Shown here: positions 19,091-27,449 of the stretch, in pieces
Position numbering within the stretch: position 1 is the first letter of the stretch
Layout of the letters: every line of letters starts with the position of its first letter
Assembly: GCF_042610425.1 (NCBI RefSeq)
Contig: NZ_JBGJZM010000001.1
Location: 1,798,001-1,862,000 of the forward strand
Reading direction: 5' to 3'
Length of the DNA: 64,000 nucleotides
From: Ectobacillus sp042610425
Lineage (GTDB): Bacteria; Bacillota; Bacilli; Bacillales; Bacillaceae_G
The notes under the pieces: generated by a model
Database searches by the model: none
What the model was told of the DNA's origin: nothing
Seen by the model: only the letters and a program-made list of their open reading frames with translations
Translations under genes and position numbers: made by a program

Positions 19091-19106
19091 GTTACATAAA
19101 TGTAAC
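19091..19106. promoter_or_regulatory. Palindromic candidate operator between GH1 and rpiR genes
   Basis: GTTACATAAATGTAAC is a perfect 7-bp inverted repeat with a 2-bp centre, placed between two divergent genes, one of which encodes an RpiR-type regulator. It is a reasonable autoregulatory or glucosidase operator; binding is not shown. Confidence 0.4.
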
Positions 19107-19197
19107 GCTATGTTTCATACTGAATCAATGTGTTAGAATGGAGAAAGATGAGTTGAAATACTTTATTTTTTATATATAGAAGGAGAATTCTACCTAT

Positions 19198-19923
19198 ATG
19201 TTTTCAAACGACATTATTGCATCTTTTAATGAGCTAGAAACTTCATTATACAACTACATTTGTCAAAACAGTGATAAAGTCGCATATATGCGGATACGTG
19301 AACTAGCAGATGAAACCCATGTTTCAACAGCGACGATTTTACGTTTTTGTAGAAAAATAAATTGTGAAGGCTTTTCCGAATTCAAAGTAAAGCTTAAAAT
19401 GCAGTTGCAAGAGAATAAAAAAACGATAGTAAAAAGTTCTCAACATTCATTAGCAGAGTTTTTTGACCGCACGTTAAAAGGGGATCTAGAAGAAAAAATT
19501 AAGGATGCTGCAAGTCTAGTTACGAAAGCAGATAATGTTATTTTTATTGGAATCGGAAGCTCAGGTATTCTTGCAGAATATGGTGCAAGATATTTCTCAA
19601 GCTTAGGTACATTTTCGATGTATATTAAAGACCCTCACTTTCCGATTCACTCCAAACTCCGTTATAATAGCGTAACCATTGCTTTATCTGTCTCAGGAGA
19701 AAATAATTTTACAGTCACTCATCTTAATATACTGAAACAAGAAGGAAGTAAAATTATTAGTATTACAAACAATAAACTCTCAACCATTGCCAAAATGTCT
19801 GATTTAAACATTCCTTATTATGTAACCGAGGAATTTATTGAACAGGCGAATATTACAACCCAGGTACCTGTCGTTTATATTTTAGAATCCATGGCTCGTG
19901 AAATATATAAGCGTAATCACTAG
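19198..19923 (+). CDS. MurR/RpiR-family transcriptional regulator
   Basis: 241 residues: an N-terminal HTH_6 domain (about 1-77, VSTATILRFCRKINCEGFSEFKV) and a C-terminal SIS sugar-phosphate-binding domain (about 100-235, GIGSSGILAEYGA). RpiR proteins sense phosphosugars and usually control adjacent catabolic genes, here the divergent 6-phospho-beta-glucosidase. ATG at 19198; AAGGAG lies 12-13 bases upstream, a slightly long spacing. Confidence 0.87.
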   Translation: MFSNDIIASFNELETSLYNYICQNSDKVAYMRIRELADETHVSTATILRFCRKINCEGFSEFKVKLKMQLQENKKTIVKSSQHSLAEFFDRTLKGDLEEKIKDAASLVTKADNVIFIGIGSSGILAEYGARYFSSLGTFSMYIKDPHFPIHSKLRYNSVTIALSVSGENNFTVTHLNILKQEGSKIISITNNKLSTIAKMSDLNIPYYVTEEFIEQANITTQVPVVYILESMAREIYKRNH

Positions 19924-19951
19924 GATGAAATTCAAGAGGAAACTCCAAATG

Positions 19952-19983
19952 GCCTTAGCCCACTAGAAATTTAGGGCTAAGGC
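19952..19983. terminator. Hairpin between rpiR and the etfA2 end
   Basis: GCCTTAGCCC / GGGCTAAGGC forms a perfect 10-bp stem with a 12-base loop, 28 bases after the RpiR stop. There is no T run, so it may be a factor-dependent or processed end rather than a classical terminator. Confidence 0.45.
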
Positions 19984-20111
19984 TACATCAATCCAACCTC
20001 TGTAGTTTCCATCTACTTGACATTAAATTAACTACGATTATTGTGTTATGCTGAACATACTTCATTTACGAAACGTATACGTGAGAATAATATAAAGAGT
20101 ACGAGAAATTA

Positions 20112-21116
20112 TTAAACTGCTTTTAAGCTTTTCATTTCTTTAATAAATTCAGGAATCACCTCAAACATGTCTCCAACTATTCCATAATCAGCAATATCAA
20201 AAATAGGAGCATCCGGATCTTTATTAATTGCGATAATCACTTCTGATGAAGACATTCCTGCTACGTGCTGAATCGCTCCGGAGATGCCACAAGCAATATA
20301 AATTTTTGGTCCCACCGTTTTTCCTGTTTGCCCAACTTGTTGTAGCGGGGATATCCAACCAGCATCAACGCATGCCCTTGATGCTGCCACTGCACCGCCA
20401 AATTGATCGGCCAAATTTTTGATTAGTTCAAAGTTTTCAGCTTTTCCTACGCCTCTACCCCCTGCAACAATCACCTCTGCTTCTTCAAGGTTAACTCCTG
20501 CTTCTGCTGTAGCATTAATAATTTCTACAATTTTTGTTCTAATTTCGTTTGCAGGTGTTCGAATATCTTCATTTATAATAGTCGCCGTTCTAGAATCGTC
20601 TTTCTCTGCTTTTTTAAATACTCCAGGTCTTACCGTTCCAATTTGTGGTCTAGCTGAACAAATGATGGTACCCATCAAATTTCCTCCATATGCTGGTCTA
20701 GTCCACGCAATTGTTCCATCTTCATTGACGTCTAATTGTGTACAATCTGCCGTTAACCCTGTCTCTAGTCTAGTAGATACCCTTGACCCTAAATCTCTTC
20801 CATTATATGTAGCGCCAATTAATATCGCTGCTGGCTTATACTTTTCTACTAACCTAGACATTACATTTGCGAATCCGTCAGTAGAAAAATCTTTATACTC
20901 TTCCCCTTCAACAACAATAATTTCATCAGCACCATATGCTGTTGCTGATTTTACGACAGAATCTATATCTTTGCCAATAACTACAGCAATAACCTTTTCA
21001 TTATTTATCTGTGCAAGTTTTTTCCCTTGATTTAAGAGCTCCAAACCTACATTTTTTGCTTCTCCCTCTGAAGTTTCGATAAACACCCAAATATTCTTAT
21101 ATTCTGCAAAGTCCAT
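20112..21116 (-). CDS. etfA: Electron transfer flavoprotein alpha subunit, second copy
   Basis: 334 residues. N-terminal ETF domain (1-190) and C-terminal FAD-binding domain with VAGGRGVGKAENF (about 212-224), the PLQQVGQTGKTV flavin loop and AINKDPDAPIFDIADYGIVGD. It carries FAD and passes electrons between acyl-CoA dehydrogenases and a membrane or soluble partner. The ATG at 21116 has GGGAGG upstream; an in-frame extension to 21152 would overlap etfB and is not favoured. Last gene of the 13-gene cluster, 16 bases after its etfB. Paralogue of the copy at 25609. Confidence 0.92.
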   Translation of the reverse strand: MDFAEYKNIWVFIETSEGEAKNVGLELLNQGKKLAQINNEKVIAVVIGKDIDSVVKSATAYGADEIIVVEGEEYKDFSTDGFANVMSRLVEKYKPAAILIGATYNGRDLGSRVSTRLETGLTADCTQLDVNEDGTIAWTRPAYGGNLMGTIICSARPQIGTVRPGVFKKAEKDDSRTATIINEDIRTPANEIRTKIVEIINATAEAGVNLEEAEVIVAGGRGVGKAENFELIKNLADQFGGAVAASRACVDAGWISPLQQVGQTGKTVGPKIYIACGISGAIQHVAGMSSSEVIIAINKDPDAPIFDIADYGIVGDMFEVIPEFIKEMKSLKAV

Positions 21117-21132
21117 TATTAGTGCCTCCCTC

Positions 21133-21921
21133 TTATACAAGCTTAGCTTCAAGTAAATTTCCGATTAGTTTTTGTACGGATATACATGCAGTATCTTCCT
21201 GAATCTTAATGCCAGAACTTCTTTTTGGCGGTGTATAAGATCTCTTTACTTTAGTAGGTGAGCCTTTAAGACCTATTTTCGTTCTATCAATATCAGGCAT
21301 ATCTGCAAAAGTTATTTCTTCAATTTCAACTTTATTGGCCGCCATTTTGCTCTTGATTGTTGCGAATCTTGGCTCATTGATTGATTTTACAACTGTACAA
21401 ACAACAGGAAGCTTAGATTCAATTATTTCGTAGCCTTCTTCCGTTTCTCGCTTAATTGTAATTTTTTCCCCTTCAACATCAATCTTTGCTGCATAAGTGA
21501 GTTGAGCAATTCCAAGGTGTTCTGCAATGGCTGGTCCTACTTGTCCCGTATCCCCGTCAATTGCCTGTTTACCACATAAAATCAGATCAAAATCCCCCAA
21601 TTTTTTAATAGCATTGGCCAAGATGTAGCTTGTAGCAAACGTATCTGAGCCGCCAAATAGCTTGTCTGTAACTAATACAGCTTTGTCTGCTCCAACTGAA
21701 ATGCATTCCTTTAAAGCAGCTTTTGCTTGTTGTGGCCCCATGCTTAGGACCGTTACAGTTCCGCCATGCGCTTCTTTAAGCTGTACTGCTGCTTCAAGCG
21801 CATGCTTATCGAATGGGTTTACAATACTTGGTACACCACTTCTTATTAGTGTATTCGTTACCGGATCAATTTTGATTTCTGCTGTATCGGGTACTTGTTT
21901 CACACAAACTAAGATATCCAA
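21133..21921 (-). CDS. etfB: Electron transfer flavoprotein beta subunit, second copy
   Basis: 262 residues starting MDILVCVKQVPDTAEIKI, with GKQAIDGDTGQVGPAIAEHL (about 119-138). This looks more like EtfB of Bcd-EtfAB-type electron-bifurcating complexes than like E. coli FixA; the bifurcating assignment is from memory of those sequences and needs an alignment. It has its own promoter region with the shared LysR-regulon motif (21999-22055), separated from the preceding MFS gene by a terminator, so it can be expressed independently. Confidence 0.92.
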   Translation of the reverse strand: MDILVCVKQVPDTAEIKIDPVTNTLIRSGVPSIVNPFDKHALEAAVQLKEAHGGTVTVLSMGPQQAKAALKECISVGADKAVLVTDKLFGGSDTFATSYILANAIKKLGDFDLILCGKQAIDGDTGQVGPAIAEHLGIAQLTYAAKIDVEGEKITIKRETEEGYEIIESKLPVVCTVVKSINEPRFATIKSKMAANKVEIEEITFADMPDIDRTKIGLKGSPTKVKRSYTPPKRSSGIKIQEDTACISVQKLIGNLLEAKLV

Positions 21922-21998
21922 AATATATTCCTCCTTGCGTTTTTAAGGATTTAAAAAACTAATTGTTCTTTTAAGTTATAATAGATCTATCTATTTCA

Positions 21999-22055
21999 CT
22001 AATTCTTATTTCTTAGGGAATATGGATAATCTATAAATTTTGTGAATAAATTCAC
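21999..22055 (-). promoter_or_regulatory. Shared regulatory element, copy 1 (etfB2)
   Basis: CTAATTCTTA (21999-22008) and, at fixed offset 32, CTATAAA (22031-22037), followed by the palindrome GTGAATAAATTCAC (22042-22055), written on the plus strand. It matches the copy ahead of the 31710 MFS gene at 45 of 57 positions. On the minus strand TATTAT begins 15 bases further downstream as a -10 candidate. The element's near edge is 78 bp from the etfB2 start codon. Confidence 0.65.
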
Positions 22056-22074
22056 TTGATTAACTAATAAAAAT

Positions 22075-22101
22075 AAGCGCCAGAACATATATCTAGCGCT
22101 T
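22075..22101 (-). terminator. Terminator of the 22157 MFS gene
   Basis: AAGCGC / GCGCTT stem with additional AGA/TCT pairing, followed on the minus strand by TATTTTTATT. It separates the MFS gene from etfB2. Confidence 0.6.
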
Positions 22102-22156
22102 TCATTTTATTCATTTTTTCCAAACAAATTCTAGAAGATCAATTCGAACGTTAGTT

Positions 22157-23455
22157 TCATGAAACCCCGGTAGCGTTTTGTTTTTTGCCTGATGAGCTCA
22201 CAATCGGTTCAACCTTGCAAATTGTCAACAATAATAGCGCGCCTACTATCGCTACAACAGCACCTACATATAAGGCATAGTCATATTTTCCAGAAAGATC
22301 AATGATAAAGCCAGTTAATAACGGTGCAAGTATTCCAGCAATCGTTCCGAGTGTAGTAAATACCCCTGTTATCATGCCGGCATTTACTTGGGAAAAGACC
22401 ATTGGCATAGTAAAAAATCCGCCCATCGTAAGAGTTAAAAAACCATTGGATGCTGATATCAAAGCTACAGCTGCACCTGCACTCGTTGCCTGAGATCCAA
22501 GTATTAAAAAGACTCCTGCCACAGATAATCCGACAATTGGAAACAACTTTCTCCCTACATTTTGTCCGAACTTTTTCGAAGCAGCGTCAGCTAAATAACC
22601 GCCGAATGGATACGTAAAGATTGCAACCAGATATGGCATCATTGAATAGAGTGCACTATGCTGCAAATTCAACCCACGACCATTGACAAAGTACGTTGGA
22701 AGCCATGTTATAAATAAGAAAAAGAGGTAGTTTGCACAGAAATAGGATAATGCGCAGAACCACACAGATTTATTGGATAGAATTTCTTTTTTAGTCAAGA
22801 TTCCACCTTGACTAACGTTTTGATGTACGATGTAATCTGATTCTATATATTCCAATTCTTGTTGGCTTATTTTAGGATGTTGGCTTGGTTTGTCCTTTCC
22901 AAATTTCCACCAAAGCAAACACCAAATTGGTCCAAGAAAAGCAAATGTATGAAATACCATTTGCCAGTTCCAGGTTTGGATAATCCAAGTTGAAATAGGC
23001 ATCGTGATTGCAACTCCGACCGGAAGTCCAGCCTGAACAAATCCAGTCGCTTTTCCAGATTCCTTTTTTGGGAACCATCTTGCTATAATGGAATGAATTG
23101 CAGGTAATGACATACCCTCGCCTAGCCCCATCAATGCACGAATAAGTAACATTAAAGCGAGCGATGAACCATAAGGAGTAAGATAGACAAAGAGAGACCA
23201 TGTTAATGCACCGACCATAACAACTTTGCCGCCTCCAAATTTATCAGCTAACCGCCCCCCTGGCATTTGCATAATGGCATAACCAATAAAAAAAGCAGTT
23301 GAAACCAGTCCAAATTCCGTAGCACTCCATTTGTAATATTTCATCATTGATGAACCAGCCATAGACATATTTGATCTGTCCATATACAAAACTAGATAGC
23401 ATAATGCCAGCAAGAAAATGATTCCAAAACGTTTAGTACCGACTTTTAAATTCAT
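22157..23455 (-). CDS. MFS transporter, anion:cation symporter (ACS) family
   Basis: 432 residues, 12 predicted helices. LYMDRSNMSMAGSSMM in helix 1 and GRLADKFGGGKV in the 2-3 loop fit the ACS family (hexuronate, galactonate, phthalate and similar organic-anion carriers). Closely related in sequence to the carrier at 31710-32987 in the same cluster, sharing for example WWKFGKDKP and KKFGQNVGRKLFPI. It probably imports the carboxylate substrate or exchanges it for product. ATG at 23455 with GGGAGA upstream. It has its own 305-bp upstream region and is closed by a terminator. Confidence 0.87.
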   Translation of the reverse strand: MNLKVGTKRFGIIFLLALCYLVLYMDRSNMSMAGSSMMKYYKWSATEFGLVSTAFFIGYAIMQMPGGRLADKFGGGKVVMVGALTWSLFVYLTPYGSSLALMLLIRALMGLGEGMSLPAIHSIIARWFPKKESGKATGFVQAGLPVGVAITMPISTWIIQTWNWQMVFHTFAFLGPIWCLLWWKFGKDKPSQHPKISQQELEYIESDYIVHQNVSQGGILTKKEILSNKSVWFCALSYFCANYLFFLFITWLPTYFVNGRGLNLQHSALYSMMPYLVAIFTYPFGGYLADAASKKFGQNVGRKLFPIVGLSVAGVFLILGSQATSAGAAVALISASNGFLTLTMGGFFTMPMVFSQVNAGMITGVFTTLGTIAGILAPLLTGFIIDLSGKYDYALYVGAVVAIVGALLLLTICKVEPIVSSSGKKQNATGVS

Positions 23456-23760
23456 GATGATTCTCCCTTTTCTTATAGTATAGTAAGAAACGGCTACTAT
23501 TCATTTACTATGAATGAACATACACTTGTCTGAAGGAGCATGAAATAGGAATCAGTCCTACAATTTCATTTGCTCATAATTGAGCATAGTTAGTGATTTA
23601 AAAAATTTCTTTCACTTGTATCACCCTCATACATAGGCATTTGAATTGAAATAAGTAGCTGTACATAACACCTACTTATTTCAATTTGCAAGGTGTTTTT
23701 TCTACTCCATTGTATAGAATACATAAAAATCGTCTGATATTTACGAACAAAATATGTTTA
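23456..23760. other. Spacer between the fadK-like gene and the MFS gene
   Basis: It holds a perfect 15-bp hairpin, AATTGAAATAAGTAG (23644-23658) with its complement at 23672-23686, which can end the ligase transcript, and an inverted repeat ATTCAT-TTACT-ATGAAT (23499-23515) just upstream of the MFS gene. The shared regulon motif is not present here. Confidence 0.5.
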
Positions 23761-25413
23761 TTAGATGACAAAGGAATTATCCTGATTTTCTTCTTTTAGC
23801 TTTGTCTTAATGTCTTCTCGCAATATATATTTCTTAATTTTACAGTTTTCATTTCTCGGGATACATTTTATAACTTCAATTCGTTCGGGAATTTTATATT
23901 TGGCTACATTCGTTTGTCCGAAAAGCGTTTTCACATCATCTAGTGTTATCCCTTTTTCAGGGAATTTTACTACTACATACGCACATGCTTTCTCACCCAA
24001 TCTTGGATCAGGCATCCCTACTACAGCAACGTCACGAACATTAGGATGATTGAGTAAGATATCTTCTATTTCGGTACTACTTATATTTTCCCCACCACGA
24101 ATGATTATATCTTTTTTTCGTCCGTTTATACGGATATATCCATCTTCGTCCATCGTACATAGGTCTCCGCTATAATACCAGCCATCATCATCTAAGGCGA
24201 GCGCAGTTAATTCTGGTTCTTTAAGATACCCTACAAAAACACTTGGTCCACGAGACGCTTCCTCTCCTTGGACTCCCGCTTGAACCGTGTTTCTAAATTC
24301 ATCAACTACTCTTATTTCCACACCCGGTACAGCAGTTCCATCTGTATTAATAATTCTCTCACATGAGTCTTCTAGACGAACCGTTGAATGCGGTACACTC
24401 TCGGTAGAACCGTATACCCCAATCAATTTAAACCCTGATGCCAACGATTGTTTTAGCATATGTCTTGGTATTGGTGATCCTCCGCATAAAATAAAGCGCA
24501 GGGAAGAAGTATCACATTTCTTTTTTTCTAACGTATATAGAATATCGTAAACTAGAGGCGTGCTTGCATTTGCACATGTACATCTTTCACGCTCAATGAG
24601 CTCTAGACTATTTTCCGGATTATATTTGTCTTGTAAAACACATTTGGCCCCAATTAAAAACGAAATTGTTACTCCATGATGAAAACCAGAGGCGTGAGCC
24701 AGTGGAGAAGGCATAAAGATCGTATCAAGATACGTAAGGTTTAATCTTCCTGCAAATGCTTTTTCACTTGCAATAATGTTATTATGGGTTAACATAACAC
24801 CCTTTGGAAATCCCTCTGTACCAGATGTAAACAGAACTACAGCCACATCATCAGCACTACAAGTTCGACATTTTTCTAATGGGGTATATTTGCTAAGCAC
24901 ATTGCATAGCGTTGTTCCCTCTTTAACAGGCACTTCTTTTTCAACAACAACAACTTCCTTCAAAGAGCGGACATTTGAAACCAAATTTCCAATCATAGAA
25001 GGGTAATTTATTTTTCTATATATAGAAGGAATAAACAATACTTTCGATTCACATTTAGTAAGAATATAAGTTAATTCTGCTTCACGTAAACTTGGCAATA
25101 TAGGATTTACGATAGCTCCGACCTTTAAACAAGCAATGTATATCAGTGTAAACTCAGACCACCCAGGAATTTGTAAGGATACAATATCACCTGGTTCAAC
25201 CCCAACGTCTATTAAATAGGATGCTAGCCTTCCAGCAGCTTCATCAAGTTCAGCATACGTGTAACTGGTACCCTGCCAATCAATTACAGCCGTTTTTTCT
25301 GGAGCACGTAACACTGAGTGTTGCCAATAGTCTGCCAAGGTGGCATCACCCCAGTATCCCTTTTTACGATATTCATTCTTTTGGTATTCATTTATTTTAA
25401 TCCCCATGTCCAT
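23761..25413 (-). CDS. fadK: FadK-like acyl-CoA synthetase
   Basis: 550-residue AMP-forming acyl-CoA ligase. From memory it is strikingly like E. coli FadK (YdiD): NEYQ...YRKKGYWGDATLADYWQ at the N-terminus, VLFTSGTEGFPKGVMLTHNN (P-loop-like A3 motif), ERCTCANASTPLVYD and VYGSTES. FadK activates short- and medium-chain acids under anaerobic conditions in E. coli. The A10 catalytic Lys is kept, but the usual SGK reads NCK. It is flanked upstream by a terminator, so it is transcribed separately from the ETF genes. It should load the pathway substrate onto CoA to prime the CoA transferase. Confidence 0.85.
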   Translation of the reverse strand: MDMGIKINEYQKNEYRKKGYWGDATLADYWQHSVLRAPEKTAVIDWQGTSYTYAELDEAAGRLASYLIDVGVEPGDIVSLQIPGWSEFTLIYIACLKVGAIVNPILPSLREAELTYILTKCESKVLFIPSIYRKINYPSMIGNLVSNVRSLKEVVVVEKEVPVKEGTTLCNVLSKYTPLEKCRTCSADDVAVVLFTSGTEGFPKGVMLTHNNIIASEKAFAGRLNLTYLDTIFMPSPLAHASGFHHGVTISFLIGAKCVLQDKYNPENSLELIERERCTCANASTPLVYDILYTLEKKKCDTSSLRFILCGGSPIPRHMLKQSLASGFKLIGVYGSTESVPHSTVRLEDSCERIINTDGTAVPGVEIRVVDEFRNTVQAGVQGEEASRGPSVFVGYLKEPELTALALDDDGWYYSGDLCTMDEDGYIRINGRKKDIIIRGGENISSTEIEDILLNHPNVRDVAVVGMPDPRLGEKACAYVVVKFPEKGITLDDVKTLFGQTNVAKYKIPERIEVIKCIPRNENCKIKKYILREDIKTKLKEENQDNSFVI

Positions 25414-25501
25414 TCTTTGAGCCTCCTCGAAGATCGATTCTGGTAATAGCTATTTCGTAAAGACAAATTTCCCATTCCACCGGTTGCTGTCGTTAAAAAA
25501 G

Positions 25502-25545
25502 GGAAAGAAGATCAAATCATTCAAAATTTGATCTTTTCCTTTCCA
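25502..25545 (-). terminator. Terminator after etfA1
   Basis: AAGATCAAAT / ATTTGATCTT with extra GGAAAG/CTTTCC pairing; on the minus strand followed by CCCTTTTTT. It ends the long MFS-caiB-fixCX-acd-etfBA unit. Confidence 0.8.
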
Positions 25546-25608
25546 CAAAATGACACTACCAAAAGAAATGAAATCAGAGATAAAAGGTAATTGTATAAGT
25601 ATTAACTA

Positions 25609-26607
25609 TTATTTTAATTTCTTGATTTCTTCTATAAATACTGGTATAACCTCAAACAAATCTCCAACTACTCCGTAATCAGCTACTTCAAAAATTGGGG
25701 CATCCGGATCTTTATTAATTGCTACAATTACTTCTGATGAAGTTATGCCAGCTAAATGCTGTGTTGCTCCTGAGATTCCACATGCAATATATAGCTTTGG
25801 TGCAATTCTTTTACCTGATTGTCCAATTTGTAGCTGAGGAGGCATCCATTCAGCATCTACGCAAGCTCTTGTTCCCCCAACTGTTCCACCTAGAACATCT
25901 GCTAATTCTTTAATTAGTGCTACGTTTTCAGCTTTTCCTAGTCCTCTTCCACCTGCAACAACTACATCAGCATCTTCTAATTTAATACCTTCACCTGCTG
26001 ATTTAATAATCTCAATAACTTTCGTTCTGATTTGATCTTCGGGCGTTTGTATTTCTTCTTTTACAACATTGGCTGTTCTTGTATCATCAGCTGTTCCTTT
26101 TTCATATGAACCTGCACGAACCGTACCGATTTGTGGCATTGTTCCAGTGAAAGATACAACCGACATGAGGTTACCCCCATAAATTGGTCTTGTCCAAGCA
26201 ATAGAACCATCTTCACTAATTTCTACTGCCGTACAGTCTGCTGCTGAACCTACTTGTAATCTTCCGGCTACTCTCGATGCTAGTTCACGTCCATTATTGG
26301 TAGCTCCTAGCATGAATACAGAAGGCTGATACTTTTCTACTAATTTCACAATCGCATTTGTATAACTGTCAGTATTGTATTCTTTATATTCTTCACCTTG
26401 GACTACTATCACTTCATCCGCACCGTAAGCAGTTGCTGCTTGAACTGCTGCATCTACATCTTGTCCAACGACAATTGCTACTACATTTTCATTTGTTGTT
26501 GCTGTAAGCGCTTTCCCTCGGTTGATTAGCTCCAAAGCCACATTTTTTACTTCGCCATTGGCTGTTTCTAAAAATACCCATATATTCTTATAATCTTGCA
26601 TATTCAT
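25609..26607 (-). CDS. etfA: Electron transfer flavoprotein alpha subunit, first copy (FixB role)
   Basis: 332 residues, colinear with the second copy. FAD-binding VAGGRGLGKAENV and AINKDPDAPIFEVADYGVVGD are intact. It lies in an operon with fixC and fixX, so it can fill the FixB position: FixAB(ETF)-FixC-FixX complexes couple acyl-CoA or NADH oxidation to quinone and ferredoxin. ATG at 26607 is preceded by GGAGGGG; etfB1 ends 15 bases upstream. Confidence 0.92.
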   Translation of the reverse strand: MNMQDYKNIWVFLETANGEVKNVALELINRGKALTATTNENVVAIVVGQDVDAAVQAATAYGADEVIVVQGEEYKEYNTDSYTNAIVKLVEKYQPSVFMLGATNNGRELASRVAGRLQVGSAADCTAVEISEDGSIAWTRPIYGGNLMSVVSFTGTMPQIGTVRAGSYEKGTADDTRTANVVKEEIQTPEDQIRTKVIEIIKSAGEGIKLEDADVVVAGGRGLGKAENVALIKELADVLGGTVGGTRACVDAEWMPPQLQIGQSGKRIAPKLYIACGISGATQHLAGITSSEVIVAINKDPDAPIFEVADYGVVGDLFEVIPVFIEEIKKLK

Positions 26608-26622
26608 TTTTACCCCTCCATC

Positions 26623-27402
26623 CTATATGAGCTTAGCTGCAGTTAGATTTTCAAATAATTTATGAGCTGAATCGCTTCCAGATGCCTCTTGAATTTTGAT
26701 GCCAGCTTCTCTTTTTGGTGGTGCAAAGGTTTTGATTACTTTTGTAGGTGATCCCATACCTACCTTTGTCGTGTCAATTTCTAAATCAGCAGCAGTTAGT
26801 ACTTCTATTTTCGCTTTATTCGCTGCCATTTTTGTTTTAATGGTTGCTAATCTAGGGTCATTAATCGAATCTACCACGGTACAAACCGCAGGAAGCTTTG
26901 CTTCCACCACTACATACCCATCATCTGTTTCACGGTTTACAACTAATGCATCACCCGTTACTTCCATCTTTCCAACGAAGGTAAGTGGTGAGAGACCAAG
27001 CTGTTCTGCAATTTGCGGACCTACTTGTCCAGCATCAGTATCTGTAGCTTGGTTCCCGCAAATAACTAAGTCAAAATGTCCTAGTTTTTTAATCGCTGCA
27101 GCTAGTATAGAGCTTGTTGAATAAGAATCCGATCCCTCAAAGGCTCCGTCACTGATTAATACAGCTTTATCAGCACCAACTGAGATACATTCTTTTAACG
27201 CTGCTTTTGCTTTATCAGACCCCATTGAAATAACAGTAATACTTCCGCCATGTGCTTCTTTCAATTGAACAGCAGCTTCAAGAGCATTTTTATCATATGG
27301 ATTTACAATATTTGGAGCACCATCTTTGATTTTACCCGCTTCCACATCTACTTTTATTTCTTCTGCATCCGGCACTTGTTTCACACAAACTAGCAGTTCC
27401 AT
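26623..27402 (-). CDS. etfB: Electron transfer flavoprotein beta subunit, first copy (FixA role)
   Basis: 259 residues beginning MELLVCVKQVPDAEEIKVD, with GNQATDTDAGQVGPQIAEQL at about 116-135. The DGDT signature of the second copy reads DTDA here, a difference in the nucleotide/flavin loop that may distinguish the two ETFs. GGAGGAATAAATTT precedes the ATG. It lies between an acyl-CoA dehydrogenase and etfA1 with short gaps, clearly cotranscribed. Confidence 0.92.
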   Translation of the reverse strand: MELLVCVKQVPDAEEIKVDVEAGKIKDGAPNIVNPYDKNALEAAVQLKEAHGGSITVISMGSDKAKAALKECISVGADKAVLISDGAFEGSDSYSTSSILAAAIKKLGHFDLVICGNQATDTDAGQVGPQIAEQLGLSPLTFVGKMEVTGDALVVNRETDDGYVVVEAKLPAVCTVVDSINDPRLATIKTKMAANKAKIEVLTAADLEIDTTKVGMGSPTKVIKTFAPPKREAGIKIQEASGSDSAHKLFENLTAAKLI

Positions 27403-27449
27403 AAATTTATTCCTCCATTCAGTTAGAATATGAGATTCACTTTATACAA

